Assembly: GCA_950295325.1 (NCBI GenBank)
Contig: OX485808.1
Coordinates: 11,968,501-12,032,500, forward strand
Source: Polytrichum commune
Lineage: Eukaryota > Streptophyta > Polytrichopsida > Polytrichales > Polytrichaceae
Direction of reading: 5' to 3'
DNA length: 64,000 nt
The position numbers were made by a program, and so were the translations under genes. Shown piece after piece: positions 24,017-33,640 of the stretch. Each line of letters opens with the position of its first letter. The first letter of the stretch is position 1. The notes beneath the pieces are model-generated. The model saw nothing but the letters and a program-made list of their open reading frames with translations. It was not told the DNA's origin and made no database searches.

Positions 24017-24041
24017 TAGAGAGAGAGAGAGAGAGAAGAGA
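24017..24041. repeat. (GA)n microsatellite
   Basis: About ten GA dinucleotides lie near the right part of the Harbinger element. Confidence 0.9.
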
Positions 24042-24540
24042 GGATGAAGTCACGATGAACCATAAGAGCCGTTCAGATTTCCCCATAATCCAACGGAGCT
24101 GTTTTGCTGGAAAAAAAATTTATTATAAAATTTATTATTTTATTAAAATTTGACACTGTCCCCTAGGCCATGAATTGGCCTTCCATTTTTGGTGCACCCA
24201 TTTGAGTGAGCTCGGGCCGTGTCAGACCATCCATTTTTTGATTAAAAAATTCATACCACCAAATCGGCCCGGCCTCTAGGTGTAAAGGAGTTGGGGCCGA
24301 TTTCAACCTTTTGACCAATCACAAGTGAGGATTTCAAACCTCTTACACAACGAATTGGCCCGGCCTCTAGGTGTAAAGCGGCCCTAAGTAAACCCCCCTA
24401 CTTGTATAATAGTGTCTCCTTAAATTGAGCATCAAAATATCCTACTATGCACATGAATGCACATACAAATGTTCACTCAATGGGACCCAAAAATGATCCC
24501 AAATAGTGTGGAAAATGACCTATCCGACCAAATACACTAA

Positions 24541-24869
24541 AATACACTAAAAGGATATTTAGTGTTTGATTATATTCAATGTTGTTACCACCCTACCTTG
24601 CTCAACACTAATTTTCAATTCCTTGACGATCAGTGTTAGACATAAATGTGCCGCAACCTTCCCTACTACCACCTCCCTTCATGTGAAGCATGGCTTTCAT
24701 ATTCTTACTAACACTAATTTAATTCAAACGTAACTTCCACATATTATCATAGTTGATATTTAGTTTTTGAGTTTACATTTAATGCTACTTACTTTTATAG
24801 ACTTAAAAACATTTGGTGTATGCGTTCGTATTTAGTGTATCAGACACTAAATATCCTTTTTAATGTAGT
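24541..24869. mobile_element. MITE with ACTAAAAGGATATTTAGTGT-type ends
   Basis: The left end, ACTAAAAGGATATTTAGTGT, is mirrored at the right end (reverse complement ATTAAAAAGGATATTTAGTG), giving an imperfect TIR of about 24 bp. There is no coding capacity. A reversed, truncated relative lies at about 31690-31880 and shares the internal phrases around ACACTAATTTTCAATTC and GTTACCACCCTACCTTGC. Confidence 0.8.
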
Positions 24870-24954
24870 GGTTATTCATCATTTTTAAAAAAAAAACCTT
24901 ATATAGTAGGAGTTAAGCTACAATAATTAGTGTCCAATTGATGAGCCATTCTAT

Positions 24955-25720
24955 GATCGGGGAGAACCGACGGCTAGTTCATTATCAGCCAATGGATTTC
25001 CCCTCATGGCCGGTCCAAATTTCCAACCATCGGATGGCAATTCGACTGTAATTTCAATCCTCCGGCAACTAGCCGATGGACCAGAAAATGTGTCGGAAAT
25101 GTAGCCAATTCTTCGTGTGAGTTATTGGATTTCAGCCGGAAGAAGTATTCAAATTTCAAATATTGGCCGATACCCGTGTCTACATCTAACTTAGAAAGTA
25201 TGATGCGTGTTGCTATGGAAGGCCTAGACAATGATTTTGATGACATTCTAACAAGTGCTCCAGATCTTTTGAAGGATGCTGCTAAGTTTCACTATTTGTA
25301 TAGCAATCCAGAGCGCTATTTGTTTGGGGCATATGATGATGCACTTGAGGAAGTACCCTAAACCTTAAACTTTTTGAATTATGCAACCTTTCCATGACCA
25401 AATCCAATTGCTTCTATGAAGAATTGGGGGACCCTTGGCCTTCAAGCGGTGAAGACATTGCTAGGTTCAATTCCTGCCAAGGATATTGACTCTTCAAATT
25501 TAAAGTTTTGAACATGCCTTTCTTTTCACTTATTCAAGATTTTGTACTAAGAAATGATTTCTAATAACTTTTTATACATTTTTCAAACAATTAGTGCCGA
25601 TATGAATTCCATTTAATCGGATATTGGCCAATGAAAATATGAAAATATAGGCAATTGGCCGATTGATTTTACAAAAGACTGGCTCTTGCCGATGTAAATT
25701 GGAAAAAACCGACCCTTCGT
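24955..25720 (+). pseudogene. hAT transposase C-terminal remnant, third lineage
   Basis: The frame at 25125-25361 contains SNLESMMRVAMEGLDNDFDD, which resembles the end of a hAT dimerisation domain (cf. LDTLMRIAM at the neighbouring hAT). It then ends LFGAYDDALEEVP. The surrounding sequence carries repeated GCCGAT/ATCGGC motifs (near 25070, 25157, 25650 and 25687) that could be subterminal binding sites. Complete inverted ends were not resolved. Confidence 0.45.
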
Positions 25721-25800
25721 AGCAACTACCAGCAATTAGCCACTAAGGCTTCAAAAACTTCCCGAACTCCCCGAACTCTGGAGCGATTCTTTGGTCCGAG

Positions 25801-26702
25801 CAGGGAATAAATTTGAAGGGTTGCTTGTATTTCATAGGGAAGGGTAACTTAAAATTTTCCCTTTCAAAATGAAGGGTTACCTCAAAAATTGCCCTTCATG
25901 TATGTATTGAAGTTTTTGTTGAAAGTGCACATTATCATGTTTATCATTTAAGCAATGTTGAAAACTATAATATAAGTGAGACCAAAGAACACACATGGTG
26001 AAAAGATAGAACTATTTCATTAATGAAACATTGATGTTTGAATATATTGAAACGGTAATGACATCTCAACATATTGGTATCAATGATAATCTCGAGGACA
26101 ACAAGAAAGCAGTAGTAGAAAGATGTAAGAAACTCACAATCTAAATCACTCCTAAAATCTTCTATCCTTCACACTCATCCACCTCTCCCAAATATCTTCA
26201 AAATCAAGAGACTCCATAGGAATCTTCGCCATCGCAATCCTCATCAAAGTGTCCAAGGTGGTGATATTTAGAGCACATCTCCCAGAAGATTTTATAAGAT
26301 TTTGAGTTGAGAATCCCCTCTCACAACTAGCTGTGCTTGCAGGAAGAGTCAAGATCACTTGCCACAATTGTGTCATGTGTGGAAATATGCTCAAGTAGTC
26401 TTCGGTAGATGCCAAAATTGCCCATGCATGGTGCATTTTTAATCATGCACAAGCTACTTGAAGAGTATCTACAAAACTCTTTAGCTCAGAAATACATCCA
26501 TCATGATTTACAAGTCATGATTTTCTAAGCTCAAGCCACCAATCTTTTCGAGAGTGATGTGGGTTTAGGGTTAAGGGACCGGTTACTTTTTTTTTGCTGT
26601 TCATTTTGAAGGGTTTACAGAAAATTACCCCTTCCTTTTTGAAGGGAATGTGAAGGGCTGGACCCCAAAATAAGGGTAATAGCCCTTCAATTTTATTCCC
26701 TG
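25801..26702. mobile_element. Internally deleted hAT transposon, TSD GGTCCGAG
   Basis: The left end, CAGGGAATAAATTTGAAGGG, and the reverse complement of the right end, CAGGGAATAAAATTGAAGGG, differ at one base in 20. GGTCCGAG flanks the element at 25793-25800 and 26703-26710. Its 902 bp contain only the last part of a hAT transposase on the minus strand. Subterminal AAGGGTTA/CCCTTCA motifs recur near both ends. One caution: the duplication lies in a tandem repeat that contains the same 8 bases, so the TIR is the stronger evidence. Confidence 0.9.
26152..26436 (-). pseudogene. hAT transposase, dimerisation-domain end
   Basis: The 94-codon frame contains FPHMTQLWQVILTLPASTAS, CERGFSTQNLIKSSGR and LDTLMRIAMAKIPMESLDFE, then ends DRRF-stop. 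This is the hydrophobic C-terminal dimerisation region of hAT transposases, of the ZNF862-like type. The BED finger and catalytic core are deleted. It lies within the 25801-26702 element. A closely similar tail, LEAQMRVAMAKIPIEAIDFE, occurs in the element at 28866-29812. Confidence 0.85.
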
Positions 26703-26770
26703 GGTCCGAGTGCTGGAGCGATGCTTTGGTCCGAGTGCTGGAGCGATTCTTTGGTCCGAGTGCTAGTCGA

Positions 26771-27300
26771 TACCGGACTTCAATATTCAACACTGCGCTT
26801 AGGCCATCGCCACCGTTCCCCCCAACGGCCACGCCAACGGCAGGTGGCCGGGGCAGGTCCCGGTACAGCCGTCACCGCCCTCCCGGCAACCCTAAACCCA
26901 CTGCCGGTCACGCCATCCTAGCTGCCTTGGACGGCAGCTTGGTGTGCAATTTTTCCACCCTCCAAAACTTGATTTTTTCAGTCTGACACTGTTGGAGGTT
27001 TTGTCAATGGCTGGTCGGAGGAAACAAGGTGGTGGAATGGGATCACCGGAAGGGGGGCCAACAAAAGGTCCAATAAAAATGTATATTAAATATAAAAGCA
27101 ATATATTAAAGTAAAAGAACATAAAGTAAAAACATCATATATACAAATGTTAAGTATAACGTAACTCATAGTTATTTAATTTAATATTTTAAATGATTTC
27201 AATTACTAAATAATTGAACGCTATCATGGTAGTTTTTAAATAACCTCAAATTTAGCTTAAATTAAGAGAATAATAGAACGGCCAAACACCTATAGGTATG
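26771..27300. other. No gene recognised
   Basis: A GC-rich patch (about 26800-26930) gives short frames on both strands without family resemblance. AT-rich sequence follows. Confidence 0.35.
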
Positions 27301-28430
27301 TGTTGGTTTTTGTCATTGTCAAGATAAGAATGCTTTGCGTGTATATAAAATAAAATAATATTATATAATGATGTGACTAATGTAACCAATACCCTACCGA
27401 GGTATTAGTCACATTAGTCATAACGTTATAAAATCTTGCACAACTCTCACACCGTGAGGCTTAACTTTGTTACAATTTTTGGTATAGTTGTCACATTAGA
27501 GAAGGTTCAATTGTGCAAATTTTTACGGTCATTTGATATTGTGACATATTGTAATGAATTTTTTATTTTATACTTGCTTATAAATTGAATTTGAAATTGA
27601 GAAATCGTTAAAATGATCTAGTACATGTTGGAGTGTGTTGGTTTTGGTCATGGTAATGATAGGAATGTTTCATATGCAAATTCATATATAATACAATAAG
27701 ATTAGAGATGATTGTATAATGATGTGACTAATGTGACTAATACCTTGCCGAGGTATTAGACACATTAGTCACAACATTATAAAATCTTGCACAACTCTCA
27801 TACCTCAAGGCCTAAGTTTGTGATAATTTTTTGTATAGTTGCTACATCAAGGAAGTTTGGATTTTGGAAGTTTTTACGGTCATTTAATATTGTGACATAT
27901 TGTTTTGATTTTTATTCGCTTTAAATTCAATTTCAAATCGAGAAATCGTTAAAATGGTCTAGTACATGTTGGAGTGTGTTGGTTTTGGTCATGGTAATGA
28001 TAGGAATGTTTCACATGCAAATTCATATACAATACAATAAGATTAGAGACGATTGTATAATGATGTGACTAATGTGACTAATACCCTGCCTAGGTATTAG
28101 ACACATTAGTCACAACATTATAAAATCTTGCACAACTCTCATACCTCGAGGCCTAAATTTGTGATAATTTTTTGTATAGTTGCTACATCAAGGAAGTTTG
28201 GATTTTGGAAGTTTTTACGGTCATTTGATATTGTGACATATTGTTTTGATTTTTTTTTTTCTCTTTAAATTCAATTTGAAATGAAGAAATCGTTAAAATG
28301 GTCTAGTACATGTTGGAGTGTGTTGGTTTTGGTCATGGTTATGATAGGAATTTCTTCACATGCAAATTCATATACAATAAAATGAAATTATAGACGATTG
28401 TATAAGGATGTGACTAATGTGACTAATATG
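27300..28430. repeat. Satellite-like tandem array, about 345-bp units with an internal hairpin
   Basis: The motif GATGTGACTAATGT begins at 27370, 27721, 28062 and 28407, spacings of 351, 341 and 345 bp. Three nearly full units and the start of a fourth share long similarity (GTCTAGTACATGTTGGAGTG, ACGGTCATTTGATATTGTGA). Each of the first three contains a near-perfect inverted repeat; in unit two it is GTGACTAATGTGACTAATACC (27724-27744) against 27752-27772, with a 7-base loop and one mismatch. No coding frame persists. Confidence 0.92.
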
Positions 28431-28489
28431 CAAGATTTCCGGTATTTGACTAGACTTGTAAGCTTTAATGATTTTCCAAAAAAAGAGGG

Positions 28490-28740
28490 GACCAACCTTG
28501 GAGCAAGGCTACACCATCGTCACGCTTCCCTAGGCGAGCAAGGCTACAGTGCTACACCATCGCCACACTTCCCTAGGCCCTCCCGATGAGCAAGGAGGCC
28601 CTCCCGCTGAGCAAGGCTACAGTGCTACACCATCGCCACGCTTCCCTAGGCCCTCCCGATGAGCAAGGAGACCCTCCCGATGAGCAAGGCTACAGTGCTA
28701 CACCATCGCCACGCTTCCCTAGGCCCTCCCGATGTGGACA
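28490..28740. repeat. Tandem repeat, about 71-bp units
   Basis: Blocks such as GAGCAAGGCTACAGTGCTAC, ACCATCGCCACGCTTCCCTA and GGCCCTCCCGATGAGCAAGG recur about four times with a period near 71-72 bp; the first unit is shorter. The array is GC-richer than its surroundings. Open frames across it follow from the repeat. Confidence 0.88.
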
Positions 28741-28865
28741 AACGCGAGTGAATATTGTGGGCTGTGGATAAAAGAATTGTGGCCTTCACATGTGGCTAAC
28801 CATGTGGAACTTTGTCCTAACTTCTAAGATTGGTTCCACCCTTTATTTAACATGGAAGGCTAGAT

Positions 28866-29812
28866 CAGGGCATAAAATTGACACCCTGGGGGGTGTATTT
28901 TGCTTCCTAGAGTGTCCTAGGACACCCAAATCTCAAACAGGGTGTCCCCGAGGACACCCAAAAATCCTACAAGGGTGTCCTTTTTACACCCAAAAAAAAT
29001 TCAGGGTGTCCCCTGTACTTGTAGGGCCTATCATCGTATATGTTTGACAAAGTTTTTGCAAGTTTTTCTTTTTTGACACGCAAAAACTTGCACAAAAAAA
29101 AAATGCACGTCAATTGACACGCACATTCTAGAAATTGACACGTACTGTGACTTGTGAAGAAAAAAATCACACGTCAATTGACACACTAGAAATTGAAATG
29201 ACATGTATTACTTGAGTACTATAAAGTGCAGCTCAAGTATCCGGAAAACATAACCCATAACAGTAGGAGAACTTCCTACACTCACTCACATACTTAAGTT
29301 CAACTTTGCTCTTGCAATTTCCTTTGTAACTGGGAGCTAGGACGGTGAATGGAGAGCGAGACTAACTAGGAACATGGCGAGGCAAATGTTTCTATCACCG
29401 TGGTGCCTCCACATCCTCCACTCCTCCACATCCTCCACACCGTGGTACCTTTACGGTGTAGTTTGGTATTAGAGACTTTGGAAGCACAAATGAGAGTTGC
29501 AATGGCAAAAATCCCCATAGAGGCCATTGACTTTGAACAAGTATGGGTAAAGTGGTGTGCTATGAAAGGCCGCCGCTTGTAGGTTTGATTTGCATTGCAA
29601 GTTATGATATGTAGTGATTTTTTAAATTTTTAATTGAGATTTTGAAATGATATTATATATTTTTCAAAATTGTACCTATTTTGACAAAAAAAAAATTTTA
29701 AGAGAAATTTATGAGGACACCCAAAAATTGGAGCAGGGTGTCCTTGGGACACCCAAAATTTGGGACAGGGTGTCCCCTGGAAATTTGGCTAGGGTGTCAA
29801 ATTTATGGCATG
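28866..29812. mobile_element. Internally deleted hAT transposon, TSD GGCTAGAT
   Basis: The left end, CAGGGCATAAAATTGACACC, and the reverse complement of the right end, CATGCCATAAATTTGACACC, form an imperfect TIR of about 22 bp. A perfect 8-bp duplication, GGCTAGAT, lies at 28858-28865 and 29813-29820. Subterminal regions are packed with GGGTGTCC/GGACACCC in both orientations (28890-29010, 29710-29800), likely transposase-binding sites. Inside, 29470-29582 on the plus strand retains only LEAQMRVAMAKIPIEAIDFE through GRRL-stop, the extreme end of a hAT transposase. Confidence 0.92.
29466..29582 (+). pseudogene. hAT transposase extreme C-terminus
   Basis: The 39 residues from LVLETLEAQMRVAMAK to MKGRRL-stop match the tail of the hAT fragment at 26152-26436 residue by residue in many positions (AMAKIP, DFE, W, K.RR). 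This places both deleted elements in one lineage although their TIRs have diverged. Confidence 0.75.
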
Positions 29813-30168
29813 GGCTAGATTTTAGGTTTTGACCGAACCGAAGCCATTGAAACTTGTTCCAAAAAAAGAGGGACCAACCTTGGAACAAAGGCTCCCAAAT
29901 ATGAGGCACATGTTATGGCTAGAATTCTCTTACCTCGGCTCGTGAAATCGCCCACCCATCTCTCTATTGCGAATAAGTTAGGGGGCCAAATCGTGTTTGT
30001 GCAAGGGGAGAATTCTTGTAACATTCAAAGTTCCAACCGGGGCTACTATACGAGACTATTTAGGTACCGACCTTCAATTCTTAGGGACACAATTTGTGAG
30101 ATCTCTTTAGTCCTGCAAGCAACCAACAGACCTTCCTGGATATTCCTGACACTAGTTGCTCCTGCCCT

Positions 30169-30179
30169 ATATATATAAA
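30169..30179 (+). promoter_or_regulatory. TATA-like box
   Basis: TATATATAAAT lies about 32 bases before the ATG at 30211. A start of transcription about 30 bases downstream would leave a very short leader. Confidence 0.4.
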
Positions 30180-30210
30180 TCACTGCTTGAGGAGCAGTCT
30201 TCCAACAAAG

Positions 30211-31008
30211 ATGGCGAGCGCAGAGCGTGTCATTGCAGGTGGAACACCTGCAGGTTCAGAAGGTTTGTTTGCGGACATTGCTGGATTCTTTGTCCCCCAT
30301 CTGGCGCTCATTGTCTGTGTCCTGGCGATGTCATCGTCTGGTAGCCTGAGCTGTAGATCTTGGCCCATTCCATTGGTGCTCTATCTCTCGGTGTCCTTGG
30401 GGATCGTCGGCGCAGCGCAGTGGAGATTCAGACAGCATTGCAGGCTCTTGGATTCTGAGGAGGTATGAAAATTCTCTCCAAATAGATTTGCAAGATGTCT
30501 TTTGGCGGAATCTTTATTCGTTATTCTAGAAGCTTAGTGTGTTGCAATTTTCAAATCTCGACAGCCATATCACGCCCTTGTCACACGCCACTTGAACTCA
30601 AGCTCAAACTTGCAAGTTTGGTGGGCCAAGGTGAAAAATAAGATGGTGGAGCTTTGGTTCCTCCTTGTTTTGGATAGATTTTGAACTTGAAAATGAATCC
30701 AAGCAAGGACCAACCTGTAGACAAAGCTCCACCATCTCATCTTCCACCTTGGCCCACCAAACTCGCAAAGCTGAAACTTGTGTGGCAAGGGAATGTGTCA
30801 CCATGGCTAAAGGGATTTCGCAGCTTGACTTTGGAACTTTGGTGTCGAGCTTACGTCAGATCTGCTGTTGATATAACTGGACCTGATGCACTTTTTGTCC
30901 ACACAGATGGTTGCAGTTCGTGAGCTCATCCTCTACCTGGTCATATATTACGGTGCAACATCTATGATAGTCCTCATTGTATCCTCCTTCATCCTCTGTC
31001 AACACTGA
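30211..31008 (+). CDS. Small predicted multi-pass membrane protein, two exons
   Basis: Exon 1 is 30211-30462 (84 codons, donor GAG|GTATGA) and exon 2 is 30907-31008 (acceptor ACACAG|ATG), joined in phase 0 to give about 117 residues. Three hydrophobic stretches are visible: FVPHLALIVCVLAM (about 28-41), PIPLVLYLSVSLGIVGAA (about 52-69) and LILYLVIYYGATSMIVLIV (about 91-109, in exon 2). The N-terminus is MASAERVIAGG. The continuity of hydrophobic character across the splice, the codon-like GC content and the TATA box upstream argue for a gene. I recognise no family and propose no function. The 444-bp intron holds a foldback repeat. A lineage-specific or decayed gene is also possible. Confidence 0.5.
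30612..30765. repeat. Foldback (inverted repeat) in the intron of the small membrane gene
   Basis: Arms of about 45 bp, beginning GTTTGGTGGGCCAAGGTG on the left and mirrored by CACCTTGGCCCACCAAAC on the right, surround a loop of about 60 bp. Arm divergence is about 10%. It may be a foldback MITE. In the transcribed orientation the intron RNA would form a long hairpin. Confidence 0.8.
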
Positions 31009-31690
31009 GGAAATTGAATTTGCATCCACAGTTGTTCTACACAAAGAATTCAAGTGGTGACAAGGTGGACTTGAGTGAGCTGGGTGGAGATAAATGGATC
31101 GGAGTAGAGTCCGGTTGCTCGTAATTGCAATTTGTACATGAAATACTCATAAATTACACAATTTACAGATATGTCTTGTGCACTCACTAAGTAGGCCTCA
31201 ACACTTCTCCCGACTCTCTGCTAACTACTATGGTGGGTAGAATTTCAAATCTACGTTTGTGTAGAAGAGTGCCAACTGGGGAAGGAAACACCATGTATAA
31301 AAACGCATTTTTTCCTCAGAGTGTGAGGAGCGACATACAATGTTTGGCTATTCACGTACTGTTGAGTCACAACATTATCAAGAGGAGAAAGACAACAATA
31401 TCAAGAGAAGTAAGTGCCTAACGGCACTTAATCACCAAGCATGCAAACTACCCCAAGGAAGAAGAACGAAGAAGAACAAAGAAGAACGCCGAAGAGGGTC
31501 GGGCGTTATAGGGCCACTGTCACGGACTTACAAGGATGACGCGCGGTTATAGGGTCCCGTATCCACGGCAATAGGTCCCCAGCAGCTTAGGGTAGGAAAA
31601 CTTAGAATTTAGAGATAAGGACTATTATGTAAGAATGAAAGGACATATATGAGGAGTATATAGGGATATTATGACGTATATAGAACTAGA
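31009..31690. other. No gene recognised
   Basis: This is intergenic sequence with a purine-rich AAGAAGAACGAAGAAG stretch near 31460. Short frames lack resemblance to known families. Confidence 0.35.
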
Positions 31691-31880
31691 ATTACATGTT
31701 TGAATTTAGTGTTAGTAAGGATATGAAAAAAAATATATAATAAGGGAGGTGGCAGTAAGGAAGGTGGCGGCACATTTATGTCTAACACTAATTGGCAAAG
31801 AATTGAAAATTAGTGTTGAGCATGGTAGGGTGGTAACAATACTAAATGTAATCAAACACTAAATATCATATTTTGTGTAG
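31690..31880. mobile_element. Truncated MITE copy, reverse of the 24.5-kb element
   Basis: It matches the reverse complement of about 24545-24740 through phrases such as GCACATTTATGTCTAACACT and GAAAATTAGTGTTGAGCA. It ends at AAACACTAAATATC..TGTGTAG (31879). The outer half is lost or too diverged to see. Confidence 0.75.
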
Positions 31881-32144
31881 CTAGAGCCAACGATCTCTAG
31901 AAGGATGAGGTATTAGAAAACATAAATGTTGCCAACATCACAAGGTTTCCTTTTCTTTGTCCAGGCTCTAACTTAAGTAAGCTTGCATACTTGGGGGCAC
32001 TTGCAACTTCACATTCAATTTTGGCCATTGAATTAGATCGGGAATAAGCTATTATTATTTAGTTAGCAATTACAAATGACGTAACATTATCATTTCAAAT
32101 TTCAGAATTGGAGTCAAAATGCAAAATTTATAGGAGGTTGAAGT

Positions 32145-32145
32145 G

Positions 32146-32199
<54 letters not shown>

Positions 32200-32230
32200 C
32201 TTTTTCCTTTTCTTTTTCTTTTTCTTTTTC
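32145..32230. repeat. (AC)n-(AT)n and T/C-rich microsatellites
   Basis: An AC run of about 25 dinucleotides passes into AT repeats and then TTTTTC/CTTTTT units. Confidence 0.95.
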
Positions 32231-32522
32231 CTTCTTCTCAGTGATCACATAGGTCCTCTCAATTGTGTTGTCTACTACTAAATCTAGAATGGTTAACATG
32301 TTTTGGGCACATAGTTCAAACTCATCATAATTCTGTGTCTTTCCTAAAATTTATTTTTGATTACAAAGCTTGTCATGACTTTTCATATACAAGTTATTAA
32401 TAAGGTAGAGGGTGCTTAAATCAACCCTTTGGTTGCTTTAACCTATACATAGCATCCCTATTGTATAAGTGAGGGCAAAAATAACTTAGCAAATGGAAGC
32501 ACATTGTCATTCAATAAATAAG

Positions 32523-32575
32523 TTGTGTGTGTGTGTGTGTGTGTATGTATACACACACACACACACACACACACA
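32523..32575. repeat. Mirror-paired (GT)n-ATGTATAC-(AC)n hairpin
   Basis: About eleven GT dinucleotides, a short ATGTATAC centre and about eleven AC dinucleotides form a self-complementary stretch of about 52 bp. Confidence 0.9.
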
Positions 32576-32591
32576 TAATCCACAACATTTA

Positions 32592-32821
32592 ATACACGAA
32601 ATATTGTATTTACTAGTGTCCCTTACTATTTGGAGTTACACATTGCTACATCTTCTTACCATGAATGTAATTTTCTTACCAAGTAAAAGATGTTAATGTT
32701 TTATAATGTCCAAACAACCAATTTCAGACCTTTGTTAGCAAAAATTGAAATATATAATAAATAGTTGTAGATTTGTGTAATTCGAAGTAATAAGTGACAC
32801 ATAGTACAATATTTAGTGTAG
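32592..32821. mobile_element. Short MITE, about 230 bp
   Basis: The left end (ACACGAAATATTGTATTTAC then AGTGTCCCTTACTATTTGGA) pairs imperfectly over about 50 bp with the reverse complement of the right end (ACACTAAATATTGTACTATG then GTGTCACTTATTACTTCGAA). There is no coding capacity. It belongs to the group of short elements with CTACACTAAAT-like ends. Confidence 0.7.
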
Positions 32822-33330
32822 CTTCCCAATGCCGTCCTATAGGGGGTGCTTGAATAGGCCACTAGATAGCTACAAAGCGAGTCTTTTGTAATATTCTTTT
32901 GTCCCTTCCTAGCCTTTTTTTCATCCCATTCTATCCCATAGTCAACCCTTATAGCCTTATTCCCGCAAAACACTTGAACTGGAATGTGATGAGCCTTAAT
33001 CTATCCGCAAGCTCCCACAACACTTATTAAACTAAAATGCATCTAACCCGCGTCTCTTAAATACCTTACCTTTATTAGTTTTCACTAACTCTTTCTAGAG
33101 CTTGACAAACCCCATTGTGATCCCTCCCTTAGCATACAACATTATTACGTAATGCCGACCCTTATGCCAAATGGTTAGCATAGGACAACATTAAGCTTGG
33201 GAAAGGAGTATAGGGGCTGAAATTAGGTATGGGTTAGTAGTACTGTCTACCTAAGGCATTTGTGTGCTTAAGAAGAGGGACCACATAAATTTAAGATATC
33301 ATAAGATAGGCGGACCTAATCCAGTTATTC
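32822..33330. other. No gene or repeat recognised
   Basis: This intergenic sequence has one antisense open frame (32701-32973) that overlaps the MITE and has no family resemblance. Confidence 0.35.
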
Positions 33331-33339
33331 ATCTTATAT

Positions 33340-33640
33340 TTAAGTGGTATCTATGAATCTAAGAATAAACACCAAAAAGATGTATGTTTAAGTTTAAGAG
33401 ATTAGACTACGTGATCAAATTCTATTAAACATTCTAGGCTCAATACTCAACATAATTTGGGAGGGAGGGCAACCTATATGATCATTTAAGAAAGAGAATC
33501 TCGTCACTTTCACTATGATTAAGATTTTCACATGAGCTCTGAAAATTACAAGGAAAAAATTACACACGTGATTAAGATTTGCTAATCATCTTGCACTAAT
33601 TGCATGTTTCATATCCTATGAGAGTTGGTGCATTCTGAAA
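33340..33640 (+). repeat. Dispersed repeat part A
   Basis: It shares AACACCAAAAAGATGTATGT, CATTCTAGGCTCAATA and AATCATCTTGCACTAATTG with 55545-55830, and its middle part with 4990-5160. Confidence 0.6.

Larger units (their letters stand above)
18513..24384. mobile_element. PIF/Harbinger transposon, about 5.9 kb, with TSD TAA
   Basis: The left end, GGGCCACTTTACATCTAGAG, and the reverse complement of the right end, GGGCCGCTTTACACCTAGAG, match over about 32 bp (continuing GCCGGGCCAATT) with two differences. TAA flanks the element at 18510-18512 and 24385-24387, the 3-bp target duplication usual for this superfamily. A second copy of the terminal motif sits just inside the right end (about 24262-24300). 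Inside are a transposase frame on the plus strand and a Myb/SANT gene on the minus strand. A GC-rich, non-coding block (about 21.8-23.8 kb) may be a nested insertion. Confidence 0.9.
25776..26770. repeat. 25-26 bp direct repeat at the hAT insertion site
   Basis: The unit GGAGCGATTCTTTGGTCCGA recurs at about 25780-25800, 26715-26735 and 26740-26760. With the intervening 902-bp hAT element removed, the three units are contiguous, so the transposon landed inside a small tandem repeat. Confidence 0.8.

Noticed and set aside
28490-28740. Coding gene across the 71-bp repeats
   Set aside because: Frames exist only because the repeat lacks stops in some phases; there is no start context, motif or splice partner.
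32114-32299. Minus-strand frame with KEKEKEK and CVCVCV runs
   Set aside because: It is a translation of simple repeats, not a protein.
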